Assembly (NCBI RefSeq): GCF_000763375.1
Contig: NZ_JPSY01000001.1
Location: forward strand, 124,001 to 188,000
Source of the DNA: Microbacterium profundi
GTDB lineage: Bacteria; Actinomycetota; Actinomycetes; Actinomycetales; Microbacteriaceae
Length of the DNA stretch: 64,000 nt
Direction: 5' to 3'
Shown here one piece after another: positions 18,249 to 26,803 of this stretch; position 1 is the first letter of the stretch, and each line of letters begins with the position of its first letter. Both the position numbers and the translations under genes were made by a program. Below the pieces are notes generated by a model, which ran no database searches, had not been told where the DNA came from, and worked only from the letters and a program-made list of their open reading frames with translations.

Positions 18249-19232
18249 TCAGTCCAAGATGCTGTCTGGCTGGATGTCGATCTTCGCGCCGGTCAGCTTG
18301 GCCGCGAGCCGGGCGTTCTGGCCCTCCTTGCCGATCGCGAGCGACAACTGGTAGTCGGGCACAAGAGCGCGCACGGCCTTGGTGTTCGCATCCAGTACGA
18401 ACGAGCTCGTGACCTTGGCCGGCGAGAGCGCATGGGCGACGAAGGTGGCGAGATCGGGATCGTGGTCGACGATGTCGATCTTCTCCCCCGACAGCTCTTC
18501 CGTGACGGCCCGCACTCGACGACCGAGTTCTCCGATGCATGCGCCCTTCGCGTTGATGGAAGGATCGTCCGACCTGACGGCGATCTTGGTGCGGTGACCG
18601 GCTTCGCGGGCGAGCGAGACGATCTCGACGAGCCCGGCGGCGATCTCGGGCACCTCGAGCGCGAACAGCTTGCGCACGAGCCCCGGGTGGGTGCGCGAGA
18701 CGGTGATCTGCGGTCCTTTGAGACCCTTCGCGACCGCGGTGACGTAGACGCGCAGGCGGGAGCCGTGGGCGTAGTCCTCGCCGGGCACCTGCTCCTCGGG
18801 CGGGAGAATGGCCTCGACGCTGCCGAGGTCGACGTGGATCATGCGCGGGTTCGGACCCTGCTGGATGACGCCGGCGACGATGTCGCCTTCTTTGCCCTTG
18901 AACTCGCCGAGCACGGCTTCATCGGCGATGTCGCGCAGACGCTGGCTGATGACCTGCTTGGCGGCGAAGGCTCCGATACGGCCGAAGTCGTCAGGGGTGG
19001 CGTCCTCTTCACCGATGATGGCGCCGTCGTCGTCCTTGACCGGCTGCAGCACGGCCACGTGACCGGTCTTGCGGTCGAGTTCGACGCGGACGCCCTCAGG
19101 GATGGTGCCCTCTTCCGAGACGTGCTTGCCGTATGCCGTCAGAACGGCCTGCTCGATGATCGCGACGAGTTCGTCGAAGGGAATCGCCTTCTCCTTCTCG
19201 ATCCCGCGCAGCAGCCCCAATTCGATGTCCAT
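18249..19232 (-). CDS. nusA: Transcription termination/antitermination factor NusA
   Basis: RNA-polymerase-associated elongation factor (327 aa). The N-terminal polymerase-binding domain begins MDIELGLLRGIEKEK, followed by an S1 domain (KEGDIVAGVIQQGP) and two KH domains (SRTHPGLVRKLFALEVPEI and SLAIGKEGQNARLAAKLTG). It lacks the C-terminal acidic repeats of E. coli NusA, as is usual in actinobacteria. The ATG at 19232 has a GGGAGG ribosome site. rimP, commonly the upstream partner, is absent; the spacer instead leads to a LOG-family gene and proS. Confidence 0.94.
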   Translation of the reverse strand: MDIELGLLRGIEKEKAIPFDELVAIIEQAVLTAYGKHVSEEGTIPEGVRVELDRKTGHVAVLQPVKDDDGAIIGEEDATPDDFGRIGAFAAKQVISQRLRDIADEAVLGEFKGKEGDIVAGVIQQGPNPRMIHVDLGSVEAILPPEEQVPGEDYAHGSRLRVYVTAVAKGLKGPQITVSRTHPGLVRKLFALEVPEIAAGLVEIVSLAREAGHRTKIAVRSDDPSINAKGACIGELGRRVRAVTEELSGEKIDIVDHDPDLATFVAHALSPAKVTSSFVLDANTKAVRALVPDYQLSLAIGKEGQNARLAAKLTGAKIDIQPDSILD

Positions 19233-19287
19233 AACGGCCTCCCTATTCAGCTCTCGCCGCAGCATCCTGCACGCGCGGCACCGTACT

Positions 19288-19293
19288 ACGATA
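19288..19293 (-). promoter_or_regulatory. Candidate -10 element for the nusA-ylxR-infB operon
   Basis: TATCGT on the minus strand in the 19233-19315 spacer, giving a leader of about 50 bases before nusA. Confidence 0.3.
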
Positions 19294-19315
19294 CCCGCTC
19301 GAGCAGACGAGGGTG

Positions 19316-20356
19316 TCAGCCGTCGGAGCGTGCGGAGCCGAGTGCGTTGATCGCGTCGATGAGGCGGTAGAGGCCACCGACCTCCCGCTGGCGCAGACGC
19401 AGCGCGAGTCGAGGCAGGTCGACGCGGTCGTGGTCGGCCTGCTCGATCGGGAGTGCTCCTGTCGACTCGATCCGACCGCCGACCAGCAGCGACGCGAACT
19501 CATCGTTCAGCGTTTCGATCTCGGCATCCGTCGGCGTGTTCTTGAGCCGCAGCACCAGCACATCATCGGCCCACCGCAACGAGTCGTAGTTGCGCCAGAA
19601 ACCGGTGATCTCGGCGACCGCCTCCTCGGCGGAGTCGGTCACGAGCACACGGTCGAAGTCGTCGGCCGAGATGACACGTGCCGGGATCAGGCTCTCGACG
19701 ACGAATCGCTCGAGGCCCTTCCAGAAAGTGCCGCCCGGCTGGTCGAGCAGCACGATCGGCATGGGCTCCGCCTTGCCGGTCTGCTGCAGCGTCAGCAGCT
19801 CGAACATCTCGTCCAAGGTGCCGAAGCCGCCGGGGAGGCAGATGAAGCCGGTGGATTCCTTGACGAGCATGAGCTTGCGGGTGAAGAAGTACTTCATCTC
19901 GACGCGGTGCGTGTCATCGGCGACGACGGCATCCGGCTTCTCCTCGAACGGAAGACGGATCGACACGCCGAGCGCCATCTTCTCCCCCGCACCCTCGGCG
20001 GCCGCCTGCATGATGCCGGGCCCTGCGCCGGTGACGACCATCCAGCCGCGCTCCGCCAGCACGGATGCGACCGAACGCGCCTGCACATACAGCGGGTCGT
20101 CCTGTGTGGTGCGGGCCGAGCCGAACACCGTGACCTTCGGCACGTCGGCGTACGGCTGGAACAGGCGGAAGGCATCGCGCATCTCGACGAGCGCCGCCGA
20201 GGCGATCTTGAGATCGAGGCGGTCGGTGTCCTCCTGGCCGAGCAGGATGCCGGTGCTGAGCATCCGTCGGATCAGCGAACGGTTCCTCGTGATCCCGGCA
20301 TCGGCCATGATCTCATCGACCGCCGCGGTGAGTTGGTCCGGCTGCGCGTCGCTCAT
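19316..20356 (-). CDS. LOG-family (Lonely guy-like) Rossmann protein
   Basis: Member of the LOG/TIGR00730 family (346 aa). It has GSARTTQDDP, VTGAGPGIMQAAAEGA, the RKLMLVKES segment and the nucleotide-binding motif PGGFGTLDEMFE. Characterised LOG enzymes are cytokinin riboside 5'-monophosphate phosphoribohydrolases or AMP nucleosidases. This protein is longer than minimal LOGs (~190 aa), with helical extensions at both ends, so its substrate is open. Its start follows the proS stop with a 1-base gap, so it is read from the proS promoter. Confidence 0.82.
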   Translation of the reverse strand: MSDAQPDQLTAAVDEIMADAGITRNRSLIRRMLSTGILLGQEDTDRLDLKIASAALVEMRDAFRLFQPYADVPKVTVFGSARTTQDDPLYVQARSVASVLAERGWMVVTGAGPGIMQAAAEGAGEKMALGVSIRLPFEEKPDAVVADDTHRVEMKYFFTRKLMLVKESTGFICLPGGFGTLDEMFELLTLQQTGKAEPMPIVLLDQPGGTFWKGLERFVVESLIPARVISADDFDRVLVTDSAEEAVAEITGFWRNYDSLRWADDVLVLRLKNTPTDAEIETLNDEFASLLVGGRIESTGALPIEQADHDRVDLPRLALRLRQREVGGLYRLIDAINALGSARSDG

Positions 20357-20357
20357 G

Positions 20358-22115
20358 TCAGGAGGTCAATCTCCCGATAGCGTCGTCGAGCGAGAGCGTG
20401 TCGCGCTCCCCCGTGCGACGATCCCAGAATTCCACCTGGCCGTCAGCGGCGCCGCGTCCGATCACGAGCACGCGCGGGACGCCGACCAGCTCGGCGTCGC
20501 CGAACTTCACACCTGGCGACACCTTCGGACGATCGTCGTAGAGCACGTCGAGCCCGGCGGCCTCGAGATCAGCCGAGGCCTTCTCGGCGACGTCGTATGC
20601 GATCTGATCGCGACCGGCCGCCACGACGTGCACGTCGAACGGCGCGACCGACGCCGGCCAGATCAGGCCCTTGTCATCGTTGTGCAGCTCGGCGATGATC
20701 GCGAGGATGCGAGTGATGCCGATGCCGTACGATCCCATCGTGACGGTGACGAGCTTGCCGTTCTCGTTGAGGACCTTGAGCCCCAGCGCTTCGGCGTACT
20801 TGCGACCGAGCTGGAACACGTGCCCGATCTCCATGCCGCGCGCGAGGGAGACGGGGCCCGATCCATCGGGTGCAGGGTCTCCGTCACGGACGTTCGCGAT
20901 CTCGACGATGCCGTCGGCTTCGAAGTCACGGCCGGCGATCACGGTGTGGGCATGCTTCTGATCGATGTTCGCGCCGGTGATCCAGCGGGTTCCCTCAGAG
21001 ACGCGGGGGTCGACGAGGTAGCGGATACCGGTGGCCGACTCCTCACCCAACACGGCGCCGGTGGGCGACCAGGGCCCGATGTAGCCCTTCACGAGGAGCG
21101 GGTTGTTCTCGAAGTCGTCATCGGTTGCAGTGGTGACCTCAGCGGGAGAGAACGCGACCTCAGCGCGCTTCTCGTCGATCTCGCGGTCGCCCGGAAGGCC
21201 GACGATTACGAGTTCGCGAGTGCCGTCCAGGTGCGTCAGCGCCAGCACGACGTTCTTGAGAGTGTCGGCAGCGGTGTAGTCGCCATCGAGCACGGCGTTC
21301 GAATGCGCGACGAGCGTCTCGATCGTCGGGGTGTTCGGAGAGTCGAAGATCGTCGCGGCGGCGGCGTCGTCGTCGAACGGAACGGCGTCGGGGACCGCAG
21401 TGGTGAACGCCTCGACGTTGGCTGCGTAGCCGCCTTCGCTGCGGACGAAGGTGTCCTCGCCGACGGGAGTCGGGTGCAGGAATTCCTCGCTGCGCGAGCC
21501 GCCCATGGCGCCGGCATCCGCCTGCACGATCACGTACTCCAGGCCGAGGCGCTGGAAGATGCGCTCGTAGGCGTCGCGCTGCGCCATGTAACTGACGTCG
21601 AGTCCTTCGTCTGTGGCGTCGAACGAATACGCGTCCTTCATGGTGAACTCGCGTCCGCGCAGCAGACCCGCGCGAGGACGCGCCTCATCACGGTACTTGT
21701 CCTGGATCTGGTAGAGCGTCAGCGGCAGATCCTTGTACGACGAGTACAGGTCCTTCACCAGCAGGGTGAAGGCCTCCTCATGCGTGGGTGCGAGCAGATA
21801 ATCGGCGTCCTTGCGGTCCTGCAGACGGAACAGCAGGTCGCCGTACTCATCCCAGCGTCCGGTGGCCTGATAGGGCTCACGAGGCATGAGGGCCGGGAAA
21901 TGCACCTCTTGGGCGCCGGCGTTCGCCATCTCGTCACGGACGATCGTCTCGATCTTCGCCTTGACCTTCAGGCCCAGCGGGAGCCAGGCGAAGATGCCGG
22001 CGGCCTGGCGACGGATGTACCCGGCGCGCAGCAGCAGCTTGTGACCGATGACCTCCGCTTCAGCGGGGTCTTCACGGAGCGTGCGGAGGAAGAATTTCGA
22101 GAGACGAGTGACCAC
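20358..22115 (-). CDS. proS: Prolyl-tRNA synthetase (bacterial type)
   Basis: Class II aminoacyl-tRNA synthetase charging tRNA-Pro (585 aa). Class II core motifs include [23 protein letters not shown] (motif 1 region) and [24 protein letters not shown] (motif 2). A YbaK-like editing insertion fills the middle, and an anticodon-binding domain lies at the C-terminus ([15 protein letters not shown] region). The GTG at 22115 lies exactly 6 bases after TAGACT (22122-22127), so the mRNA is probably leaderless. A perfect 14-bp palindrome abuts the -10 element. A LOG-family gene follows closely. Confidence 0.95.
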   Translation of the reverse strand: MVTRLSKFFLRTLREDPAEAEVIGHKLLLRAGYIRRQAAGIFAWLPLGLKVKAKIETIVRDEMANAGAQEVHFPALMPREPYQATGRWDEYGDLLFRLQDRKDADYLLAPTHEEAFTLLVKDLYSSYKDLPLTLYQIQDKYRDEARPRAGLLRGREFTMKDAYSFDATDEGLDVSYMAQRDAYERIFQRLGLEYVIVQADAGAMGGSRSEEFLHPTPVGEDTFVRSEGGYAANVEAFTTAVPDAVPFDDDAAAATIFDSPNTPTIETLVAHSNAVLDGDYTAADTLKNVVLALTHLDGTRELVIVGLPGDREIDEKRAEVAFSPAEVTTATDDDFENNPLLVKGYIGPWSPTGAVLGEESATGIRYLVDPRVSEGTRWITGANIDQKHAHTVIAGRDFEADGIVEIANVRDGDPAPDGSGPVSLARGMEIGHVFQLGRKYAEALGLKVLNENGKLVTVTMGSYGIGITRILAIIAELHNDDKGLIWPASVAPFDVHVVAAGRDQIAYDVAEKASADLEAAGLDVLYDDRPKVSPGVKFGDAELVGVPRVLVIGRGAADGQVEFWDRRTGERDTLSLDDAIGRLTS

Positions 22116-22121
22116 GCGTCA

Positions 22122-22127
22122 AGTCTA
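22122..22127 (-). promoter_or_regulatory. -10 element of leaderless proS transcript
   Basis: TAGACT on the minus strand, exactly 6 bases before the proS GTG. Confidence 0.55.
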
Positions 22128-22141
22128 GTGACCGTGGTCAC
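22128..22141. promoter_or_regulatory. Perfect palindrome, possible operator of proS
   Basis: GTGACCGTGGTCAC is a perfect 14-bp dyad directly next to the proS -10 element, within the presumed -10/-35 spacer. A repressor bound here would block the promoter. The regulator is unknown. Confidence 0.45.
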
Positions 22142-22171
22142 CCGTTCTCGGACTTCTGTTCAGCGCTGCGA

Positions 22172-22942
22172 TCAGTTCAGCGCGCGGGTGCTGGCGGGGA
22201 TGACGCCGTCTGCGTACAGGCTACTGGCCACGTCCTGCACGGCCGTGAGCGCGACGCGCTGAATCATCGGTCCGTACGAGATGCGTGCCACGCCGAGTGC
22301 TTCGTACTCGGCGGCGGTCAGGGCGCCTGGAAGGCCGATGACGCTGACCTTGCGCTCGCCGATGCCTTCGACCAGCTGGCGCGTGACGTCGGTGTCGAGG
22401 ATGCCGGGAACGAAGACGCTGGTCGCGCCGACGTCGAGGAACGCGCGGCCGCGCTCGATGGCATCCGCAATGCTCGCCTCGATCGGGCGGTCGCCGCCGC
22501 GCACGAGGGCGTCGGTGCGGGCGTTGAGCGCGAACTGCACGCCCTCCGCTTCGCCGGCCTTGACGATCGCCGCCATGACGGCGACGGATTCTGCAAGCGG
22601 CTTCAGACGGTCTTCGACGTTCGCGCCGACGATGCCGGCGGCGATCGCGAGACGAGTGGTGTCGCCCGCGTCGTCGTAGCCGTCATCGAGGTCGGCGGAG
22701 ACGGGCAGCTCGGTGGATGCCGCGATCCGGCCGACCATGTCGAGCATGAGTTCGCGCGGGATCTGACCGTCGGCATACCCGAAGGTTGCGGCGATGGAGT
22801 GCCCTGCGGTGGCGAGGGCTGTGGTCTGCGAAACGTCGGCGACAGCCTTCGCCGAGATCACATCCCACACGTTGACGACACGGAGGATCTCCGGTGCGTT
22901 GTAAAGGTCGACGAGCTTCTGAGCCTTGTCTGCAGTGGTCAT
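22172..22942 (-). CDS. Isocitrate lyase/PEP mutase superfamily protein
   Basis: A 256-residue alpha/beta-barrel protein of the PEP-mutase/isocitrate-lyase superfamily. Conserved blocks are NVWDVISAKAV, LPVSADLDDGYDD, GIVGANVEDRL and FALNARTDALVRG. The KKCGH catalytic Cys motif of isocitrate lyase is absent, so a lyase or hydrolase acting on another 2-oxo or oxaloacetate-like compound is more likely. The precise substrate is unknown. ATG 22942 lies 6 bases after TAGCGT, indicating a leaderless mRNA. It is divergent from the RNB nuclease, with closely packed promoters. Confidence 0.8.
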   Translation of the reverse strand: MTTADKAQKLVDLYNAPEILRVVNVWDVISAKAVADVSQTTALATAGHSIAATFGYADGQIPRELMLDMVGRIAASTELPVSADLDDGYDDAGDTTRLAIAAGIVGANVEDRLKPLAESVAVMAAIVKAGEAEGVQFALNARTDALVRGGDRPIEASIADAIERGRAFLDVGATSVFVPGILDTDVTRQLVEGIGERKVSVIGLPGALTAAEYEALGVARISYGPMIQRVALTAVQDVASSLYADGVIPASTRALN

Positions 22943-22948
22943 GGCTCA

Positions 22949-22954
22949 ACGCTA
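22949..22954 (-). promoter_or_regulatory. -10 element of leaderless PEP-mutase-like gene
   Basis: TAGCGT on the minus strand, 6 bases before ATG 22942. It lies 28 bases from the opposing -10 element at 22983, so the -35 regions overlap. Confidence 0.5.
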
Positions 22955-22982
22955 ATACCGCGGACACGGGCGCGGGTCGGCT

Positions 22983-22988
22983 TAGGCT
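22983..22988 (+). promoter_or_regulatory. -10 element of leaderless RNB nuclease transcript
   Basis: TAGGCT, 6 bases before ATG 22995. Confidence 0.55.
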
Positions 22989-22994
22989 GAAGTC

Positions 22995-24434
22995 ATGCCT
23001 CAGCGTCGATCACACATCGCTCCGTCCGCCGTCGAGAGCGAACTCGCTGCCGCGCTCGCCGCGCTCCGCGAGGACCTGGACACGCCCACCGAGTTCTCGC
23101 CGGAAGCCATGGCCGAATCCGAGGCCGCCACCGCACCGGAACCCGATCTCGATCTGCGCGACGTCCCGTTCGTCACACTCGATCCGCTGGGCGCGAAGGA
23201 TCTCGATCAGGCGATGCATCTCGCCCGAAGCGGCTCGGGTTTCGAGGTGCGTTACGCGATCGCGGACGTTCCAGCCTTCATCACGCCCGGCGGGGCGGTG
23301 GATGCCGCGGCCCGTGAGCGCGGTCAGACCCTGTATGCGGCAGACGGGTCGATCCCGTTGCATCCGAGGGTTCTCAGCGAGGATCGCGCGTCCCTGCTGC
23401 CGGAGCAGGACCGGCCAGCCCTCGTGTGGACATTCGAGCTCGACGAGGCCGGCGTCGTGTCGGAGTTCCGGCTGGAACGCGCACTCATCCGATCGCGCGC
23501 GCAACTCGACTACGAGAGTGCGCAGCAAGCGCTCGACCGCGGCGACGAGTCTCCTCTTGCACTGCTTCCCGTGATCGGAGGACTGCGTCAGGAACTCGAG
23601 GCGCAGCGCGGAGGCGCCAGCCTGAACCTTCCCGATTCGGAGGTCGTGCAGCGCGATGACGGCACGTACGACATCGACCGTCGGCATCCGCTCCCCCTCG
23701 AAGACTGGAACGCGCAGCTGTCGCTCATGACCGGGATGGCCGCGGCATCGCTGATGATCGACGCCGAGGTGGGAGTACTGCGCACGATGCCGGAGCCGGA
23801 CGAGAAGGCGTTCAGGGCATTCCGTCTGCAGACCGAGGCGCTGGGACGGCCGTGGAAGGACGGTGAGTACGGCGAGTACCTCCGTTCTCTCGATCGTGAC
23901 GACCCGCTCACGCAGCCGGTTCTGGAGGCCGCGGCGTCGCTGTTCCGCGGTGCGGGCTATGTGACGTTCGACGGCTCGGTCCCCGCCGATATCGAGCAGG
24001 CGGCCATCGCGGCACCGTATGCGCATGCCACCGCTCCCCTGCGGCGACTGGTGGATCGCTGGGCGCTCGCGATCTGTCTCGCAGTGTCACGCGGCGAAGA
24101 GGTTCCCGCGTGGGTGCGCGAGTCGCTCGAGGAATTGCCGGCGCTGATGCAGGCATCGGGCCAGCGCGCCTCCAGGCTGAACGCCGACACCGTCAACCGC
24201 GTGGAGGCTGCTCTGCTGGCACCGCTGGTCGGTTCGACGATCGAGGCCACCGTGATCGAGGTTCGGGAGAATCGCGCCACGATTCAGATCGCGGATCCTG
24301 CCGTGACGGCATCCGCTCCTCTGCCTGCGGGTGCGAAGCCCGGTGACACGGTGTCGGTTCGCCTGGTGCGTTCGGATATCGGCAAGGGCGAGGTGGAGTT
24401 CGCCGGAGCGGATGCACCCGTGACGGGTCGTTGA
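22995..24434 (+). CDS. RNB-domain 3'-5' exoribonuclease (RNase II/R family)
   Basis: Exoribonuclease-type protein (479 aa). The RNB domain begins with FVTLDPLGAKDLDQAM, which aligns with the metal-binding Asp cluster of RNase II: Asp63, Asp69 and Asp71 are kept, but the fourth position is Gln72. Further family blocks are YAIADVPAFI, SLLPEQDRPAL and the C-terminal APLRRLVDRW. The N-terminal cold-shock domains are missing, and only a short S1-like end remains (EATVIEVRENRATIQI). It is therefore a compact actinobacterial variant rather than classical RNase R. The leaderless start is ATG 22995. Confidence 0.85.
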   Translation: MPQRRSHIAPSAVESELAAALAALREDLDTPTEFSPEAMAESEAATAPEPDLDLRDVPFVTLDPLGAKDLDQAMHLARSGSGFEVRYAIADVPAFITPGGAVDAAARERGQTLYAADGSIPLHPRVLSEDRASLLPEQDRPALVWTFELDEAGVVSEFRLERALIRSRAQLDYESAQQALDRGDESPLALLPVIGGLRQELEAQRGGASLNLPDSEVVQRDDGTYDIDRRHPLPLEDWNAQLSLMTGMAAASLMIDAEVGVLRTMPEPDEKAFRAFRLQTEALGRPWKDGEYGEYLRSLDRDDPLTQPVLEAAASLFRGAGYVTFDGSVPADIEQAAIAAPYAHATAPLRRLVDRWALAICLAVSRGEEVPAWVRESLEELPALMQASGQRASRLNADTVNRVEAALLAPLVGSTIEATVIEVRENRATIQIADPAVTASAPLPAGAKPGDTVSVRLVRSDIGKGEVEFAGADAPVTGR

Positions 24435-24494
24435 CGGCCGACTGGCGGGATGCCGGCGCGCGGCTGGTGACTGTACCCCGTAGCGGGAGGCGCT

Positions 24495-25391
24495 TCAGGC
24501 AACTGCGGAAGTGACCGACGTCTTCATCACGAGCAGCTGCGGGTCGCTGACGTCGAGCGAGACCGAAATGCTCGAGAACTCCGAAAGCGAAGCGACGTGA
24601 GTGCCGCCGCACAGGATCACGGCCTCGCCCTCTGGCAGTTCGCAGCGCCAGCGGCGACGATCGATGATGCTGGGTCCATCGACCTCGATCCGACTCGCAC
24701 CACCTGACGCCACCCACTCCGCAAGCTTCGCGTTGATGGCATCCTCGCGTTCAGCAAGAGACCCGGCGAATGTCTCAGTGTCGAATCCTGCTTTGCGGAG
24801 GCTCTTGCCGAGGCGGTATTCGTCGACGCTGCCGTCCTCGTCGATGCGGCTGGTCTGATTCGCGCGCCTCTCGAAGTCAGGCGAGCCCAGCGCATCCGTG
24901 CCAGGATCCTTGCGCCACAGATCAGCAACCGCAAGGTCGAGCGCCAGCGAGGCGAGGTGGCACGCGGTGTGTCCCCGGCTCAGCCCCGCGCGGCGGCGGG
25001 CATCGACTTCAAGACGCACCTCAGTACCTTTTGCGAGCCAGTCCGGCGCTTCGCGGTCGAGGCGGTGGGCGACGAGCCACGTCCATCCCTCGACGCCGCG
25101 CTTCACCGGGATCCCCGCGCCCAGTGCGAACTCGCCCGCATCGCTGACGGCCGCCATCACTGCCTCGGTGACAGCGACGTGCTCATCGCCGGAGCTCAGC
25201 TCACCGGCATCCCCTGGCTGATCCGGCCAGGTGTGATCCACCGGATGGAAGGGCGTCTCATCGACTACGACCACGGCGCCGGACGGCATCCGCTCAACGC
25301 GTGTGATGATGCCTTCGCCGCTGACGGCACCGGATGCGAAGGTGACGTTCGTCGCCCCCATGCTCTGCACGGGTGCCGGAGTATCGGACAA
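24495..25391 (-). CDS. Alanyl-tRNA editing protein (AlaX-like)
   Basis: Stand-alone trans-editing protein (298 aa) related to the AlaRS editing domain, which hydrolyses mischarged Ser/Gly-tRNA-Ala. The zinc ligands are visible as HxxxH in GHTACHLAS and CxxxH in CGGTHVAS. The N-terminal part carries the AlaRS-like VVVDETPFHP block. I chose the TTG at 25391 because AAGGAG lies 8 bases upstream. An in-frame ATG at 25361 has only a weak site. ispG is directly upstream on the same strand with a 25-base gap, so the two may be co-transcribed. Confidence 0.82.
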   Translation of the reverse strand: MSDTPAPVQSMGATNVTFASGAVSGEGIITRVERMPSGAVVVVDETPFHPVDHTWPDQPGDAGELSSGDEHVAVTEAVMAAVSDAGEFALGAGIPVKRGVEGWTWLVAHRLDREAPDWLAKGTEVRLEVDARRRAGLSRGHTACHLASLALDLAVADLWRKDPGTDALGSPDFERRANQTSRIDEDGSVDEYRLGKSLRKAGFDTETFAGSLAEREDAINAKLAEWVASGGASRIEVDGPSIIDRRRWRCELPEGEAVILCGGTHVASLSEFSSISVSLDVSDPQLLVMKTSVTSAVA

Positions 25392-25416
25392 CTTCGTCTC
25401 CTTCGTGCTGTCCGGA

Positions 25417-26568
25417 TCAGACCGTGACGACCTGCGCCGTGCCGGTCTTGGCATCCGGGCCCATCTCGGCGGCGATGCGGTTCGCCTCTTCGATCAGGGT
25501 CGCGACGATGTCGGCTTCCGGGACGGTCTTGATGACCTCGCCCTTGACGAAGATCTGGCCCTTGCCGTTGCCGGATGCCACGCCGAGGTCGGCTTCGCGG
25601 GCCTCGCCGGGACCGTTGACGACGCAGCCCATCACGGCGACGCGAAGCGGCACTGTCATGTCTTTCAGGCCCTCTGTCACGTTGTCCGCCAGTGTATAGA
25701 CATCTACCTGAGCACGTCCGCACGACGGGCAGGAGACGATCTCGAGCTTGCGCTCGCGCAGGTTCAGCGACTGCAGGATCTGGTGCCCGACCTTGACCTC
25801 TTCCGCGGGCGGAGCCGACAGCGAGACGCGAATGGTGTCGCCGATGCCCTCGGACAGGAGGATACCGAACGCGGTCGCCGACTTGATCGTGCCCTGGAAA
25901 GCGGGCCCCGCCTCGGTGACACCGAGGTGCAGGGGCCAGTCGCCGCGCTCGGCGAGCAGGCGATATGCCTTGACCATCACGACCGGGTCGTTGTGCTTGA
26001 CCGAGATCTTGAAGTCGTGGAAGTCGTGCTCCTCGAACAGCGATGCCTCCCATACGGCGCTCTCCACCAGTGCCTCCGCGGTGGCCTTGCCGTGCTTCTG
26101 CAGGATGCGCTTGTCGAGGGAGCCGGCGTTCACGCCGATGCGGAGCGAGACCCCGGCAGCCTTGGCCGCTTCGGCGATCTTGCCGACGTTGCCGTCGAAC
26201 TCGCGGATGTTGCCCGGGTTCACGCGCACGGCGCCACAGCCGGCATCGATCGCGGTGTAGATGTAGCGCGGCTGGAAGTGGATGTCGGCGATCACGGGGA
26301 TCTGGCTCTTCATCGCGATGATCTTCAGTGCATCCGCGTCGTCCTGGTGCGGCACGGCGACGCGCACGATCTCGCATCCGGAGGCGGTGAGCTCGGCGAT
26401 CTGCTGGAGCGTCGCGTTGATGTCGGTCGTCTTCGTCGTCGTCATCGACTGAACGCTGACGGGAGCGTCACCGCCCACGAGCACCTTTCCGACACTGATC
26501 TGTCGGGACTTGCGTCGAGGACTCAGGACTTCGGGGACGCGCGGCATCCCAAGATTCACTGCAGGCAC
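25417..26568 (-). CDS. ispG: 4-hydroxy-3-methylbut-2-enyl diphosphate synthase
   Basis: Iron-sulfur enzyme of the MEP isoprenoid pathway converting MEcPP to HMBPP (383 aa). The [4Fe-4S] ligands are Cys in [10 protein letters not shown] and in [10 protein letters not shown]. The barrel begins [19 protein letters not shown], and NAGSLDKRI follows. GTG 26568 is supported over the ATG at 26547 by a TAACCT -10 element exactly 6 bases upstream (leaderless). In many actinobacteria ispG adjoins dxr and the S2P protease; here it is separated from them by trpEG and an HNH gene. Confidence 0.95.
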   Translation of the reverse strand: MPAVNLGMPRVPEVLSPRRKSRQISVGKVLVGGDAPVSVQSMTTTKTTDINATLQQIAELTASGCEIVRVAVPHQDDADALKIIAMKSQIPVIADIHFQPRYIYTAIDAGCGAVRVNPGNIREFDGNVGKIAEAAKAAGVSLRIGVNAGSLDKRILQKHGKATAEALVESAVWEASLFEEHDFHDFKISVKHNDPVVMVKAYRLLAERGDWPLHLGVTEAGPAFQGTIKSATAFGILLSEGIGDTIRVSLSAPPAEEVKVGHQILQSLNLRERKLEIVSCPSCGRAQVDVYTLADNVTEGLKDMTVPLRVAVMGCVVNGPGEAREADLGVASGNGKGQIFVKGEVIKTVPEADIVATLIEEANRIAAEMGPDAKTGTAQVVTV

Positions 26569-26574
26569 GTACCC

Positions 26575-26580
26575 AGGTTA
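26575..26580 (-). promoter_or_regulatory. -10 element of leaderless ispG transcript
   Basis: TAACCT on the minus strand, 6 bases before the GTG at 26568. It decides the ispG start. Confidence 0.5.
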
Positions 26581-26667
26581 CGCCGCCGCGGCGACCGGAG
26601 GCTGGAACCCGGCTCCATGCGGCAGGTTTCGGATGCTGGGGCGTCTGAGCAGGCGGCCGCATTGTGA

Positions 26668-26673
26668 TAGTTT
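26668..26673 (+). promoter_or_regulatory. -10 element of the trp leader transcript
   Basis: TAGTTT ends 6 bases before the leader-peptide ATG at 26680. No ribosome site lies between, so the leader peptide is probably translated from a leaderless RNA. No good -35 was seen. Confidence 0.5.
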
Positions 26674-26679
26674 CGGCCC

Positions 26680-26715
26680 ATGCTCGCGAATTTCACCTGG
26701 TGGCCCGCCTCTTAG
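26680..26715 (+). CDS. trpL: trp operon leader peptide (MLANFTWWPAS)
   Basis: An 11-codon reading frame with tandem Trp codons at positions 7 and 8 (26698-26703), ending in TAG. It directly precedes mutually exclusive RNA hairpins and a terminator, and then the anthranilate synthase gene. The design is that of a ribosome-stalling attenuation leader. When charged tRNA-Trp is scarce the ribosome stalls on the Trp codons and covers segment 1 of the attenuator. It is too short for standard gene callers. Confidence 0.85.
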   Translation: MLANFTWWPAS

Positions 26716-26770
26716 GCGGTGTGTTCGCGTTCCCACGAATCCAGACCGCCTCCGGGGCGGTCTTTTCGTT
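26705..26770 (+). promoter_or_regulatory. Tryptophan transcription attenuator
   Basis: Four segments are visible: 1 (26705-26710, CCGCCT), 2 (26714-26720, AGGCGGT), 3 (26745-26751, ACCGCCT) and 4 (26756-26763, GGCGGTCT). Segments 1:2 pair over 6 bp, 2:3 pair over 7 bp as the antiterminator, and 3:4 form the terminator stem. The two Trp codons of the leader lie just before segment 1. Stalling there should free segment 2 to pair with 3 and allow read-through into trpEG. Confidence 0.85.
26743..26767 (+). terminator. Attenuator terminator hairpin
   Basis: Stem AGACCGCC / GGCGGTCT (8 bp) with a 5-base loop, followed by a short U-rich run (TTTCGTT). It is a rho-independent terminator 37 bases before the trpEG start. 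Confidence 0.8.
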
Positions 26771-26803
26771 GAGCCGAGCCGGAGCCCTGCACAGGAGACC
26801 TCG

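Noticed and set aside
19590..22262. Plus-strand frame of 890 codons opposite the LOG gene and proS
   Set aside because: Antisense of clear genes; low-complexity Arg/Ser/Val-rich translation.
26510..26803. Upstream extension of the trpEG frame
   Set aside because: It would run through the leader peptide and terminator. ATG 26804 has an AGGAGA site and begins the family-like sequence.
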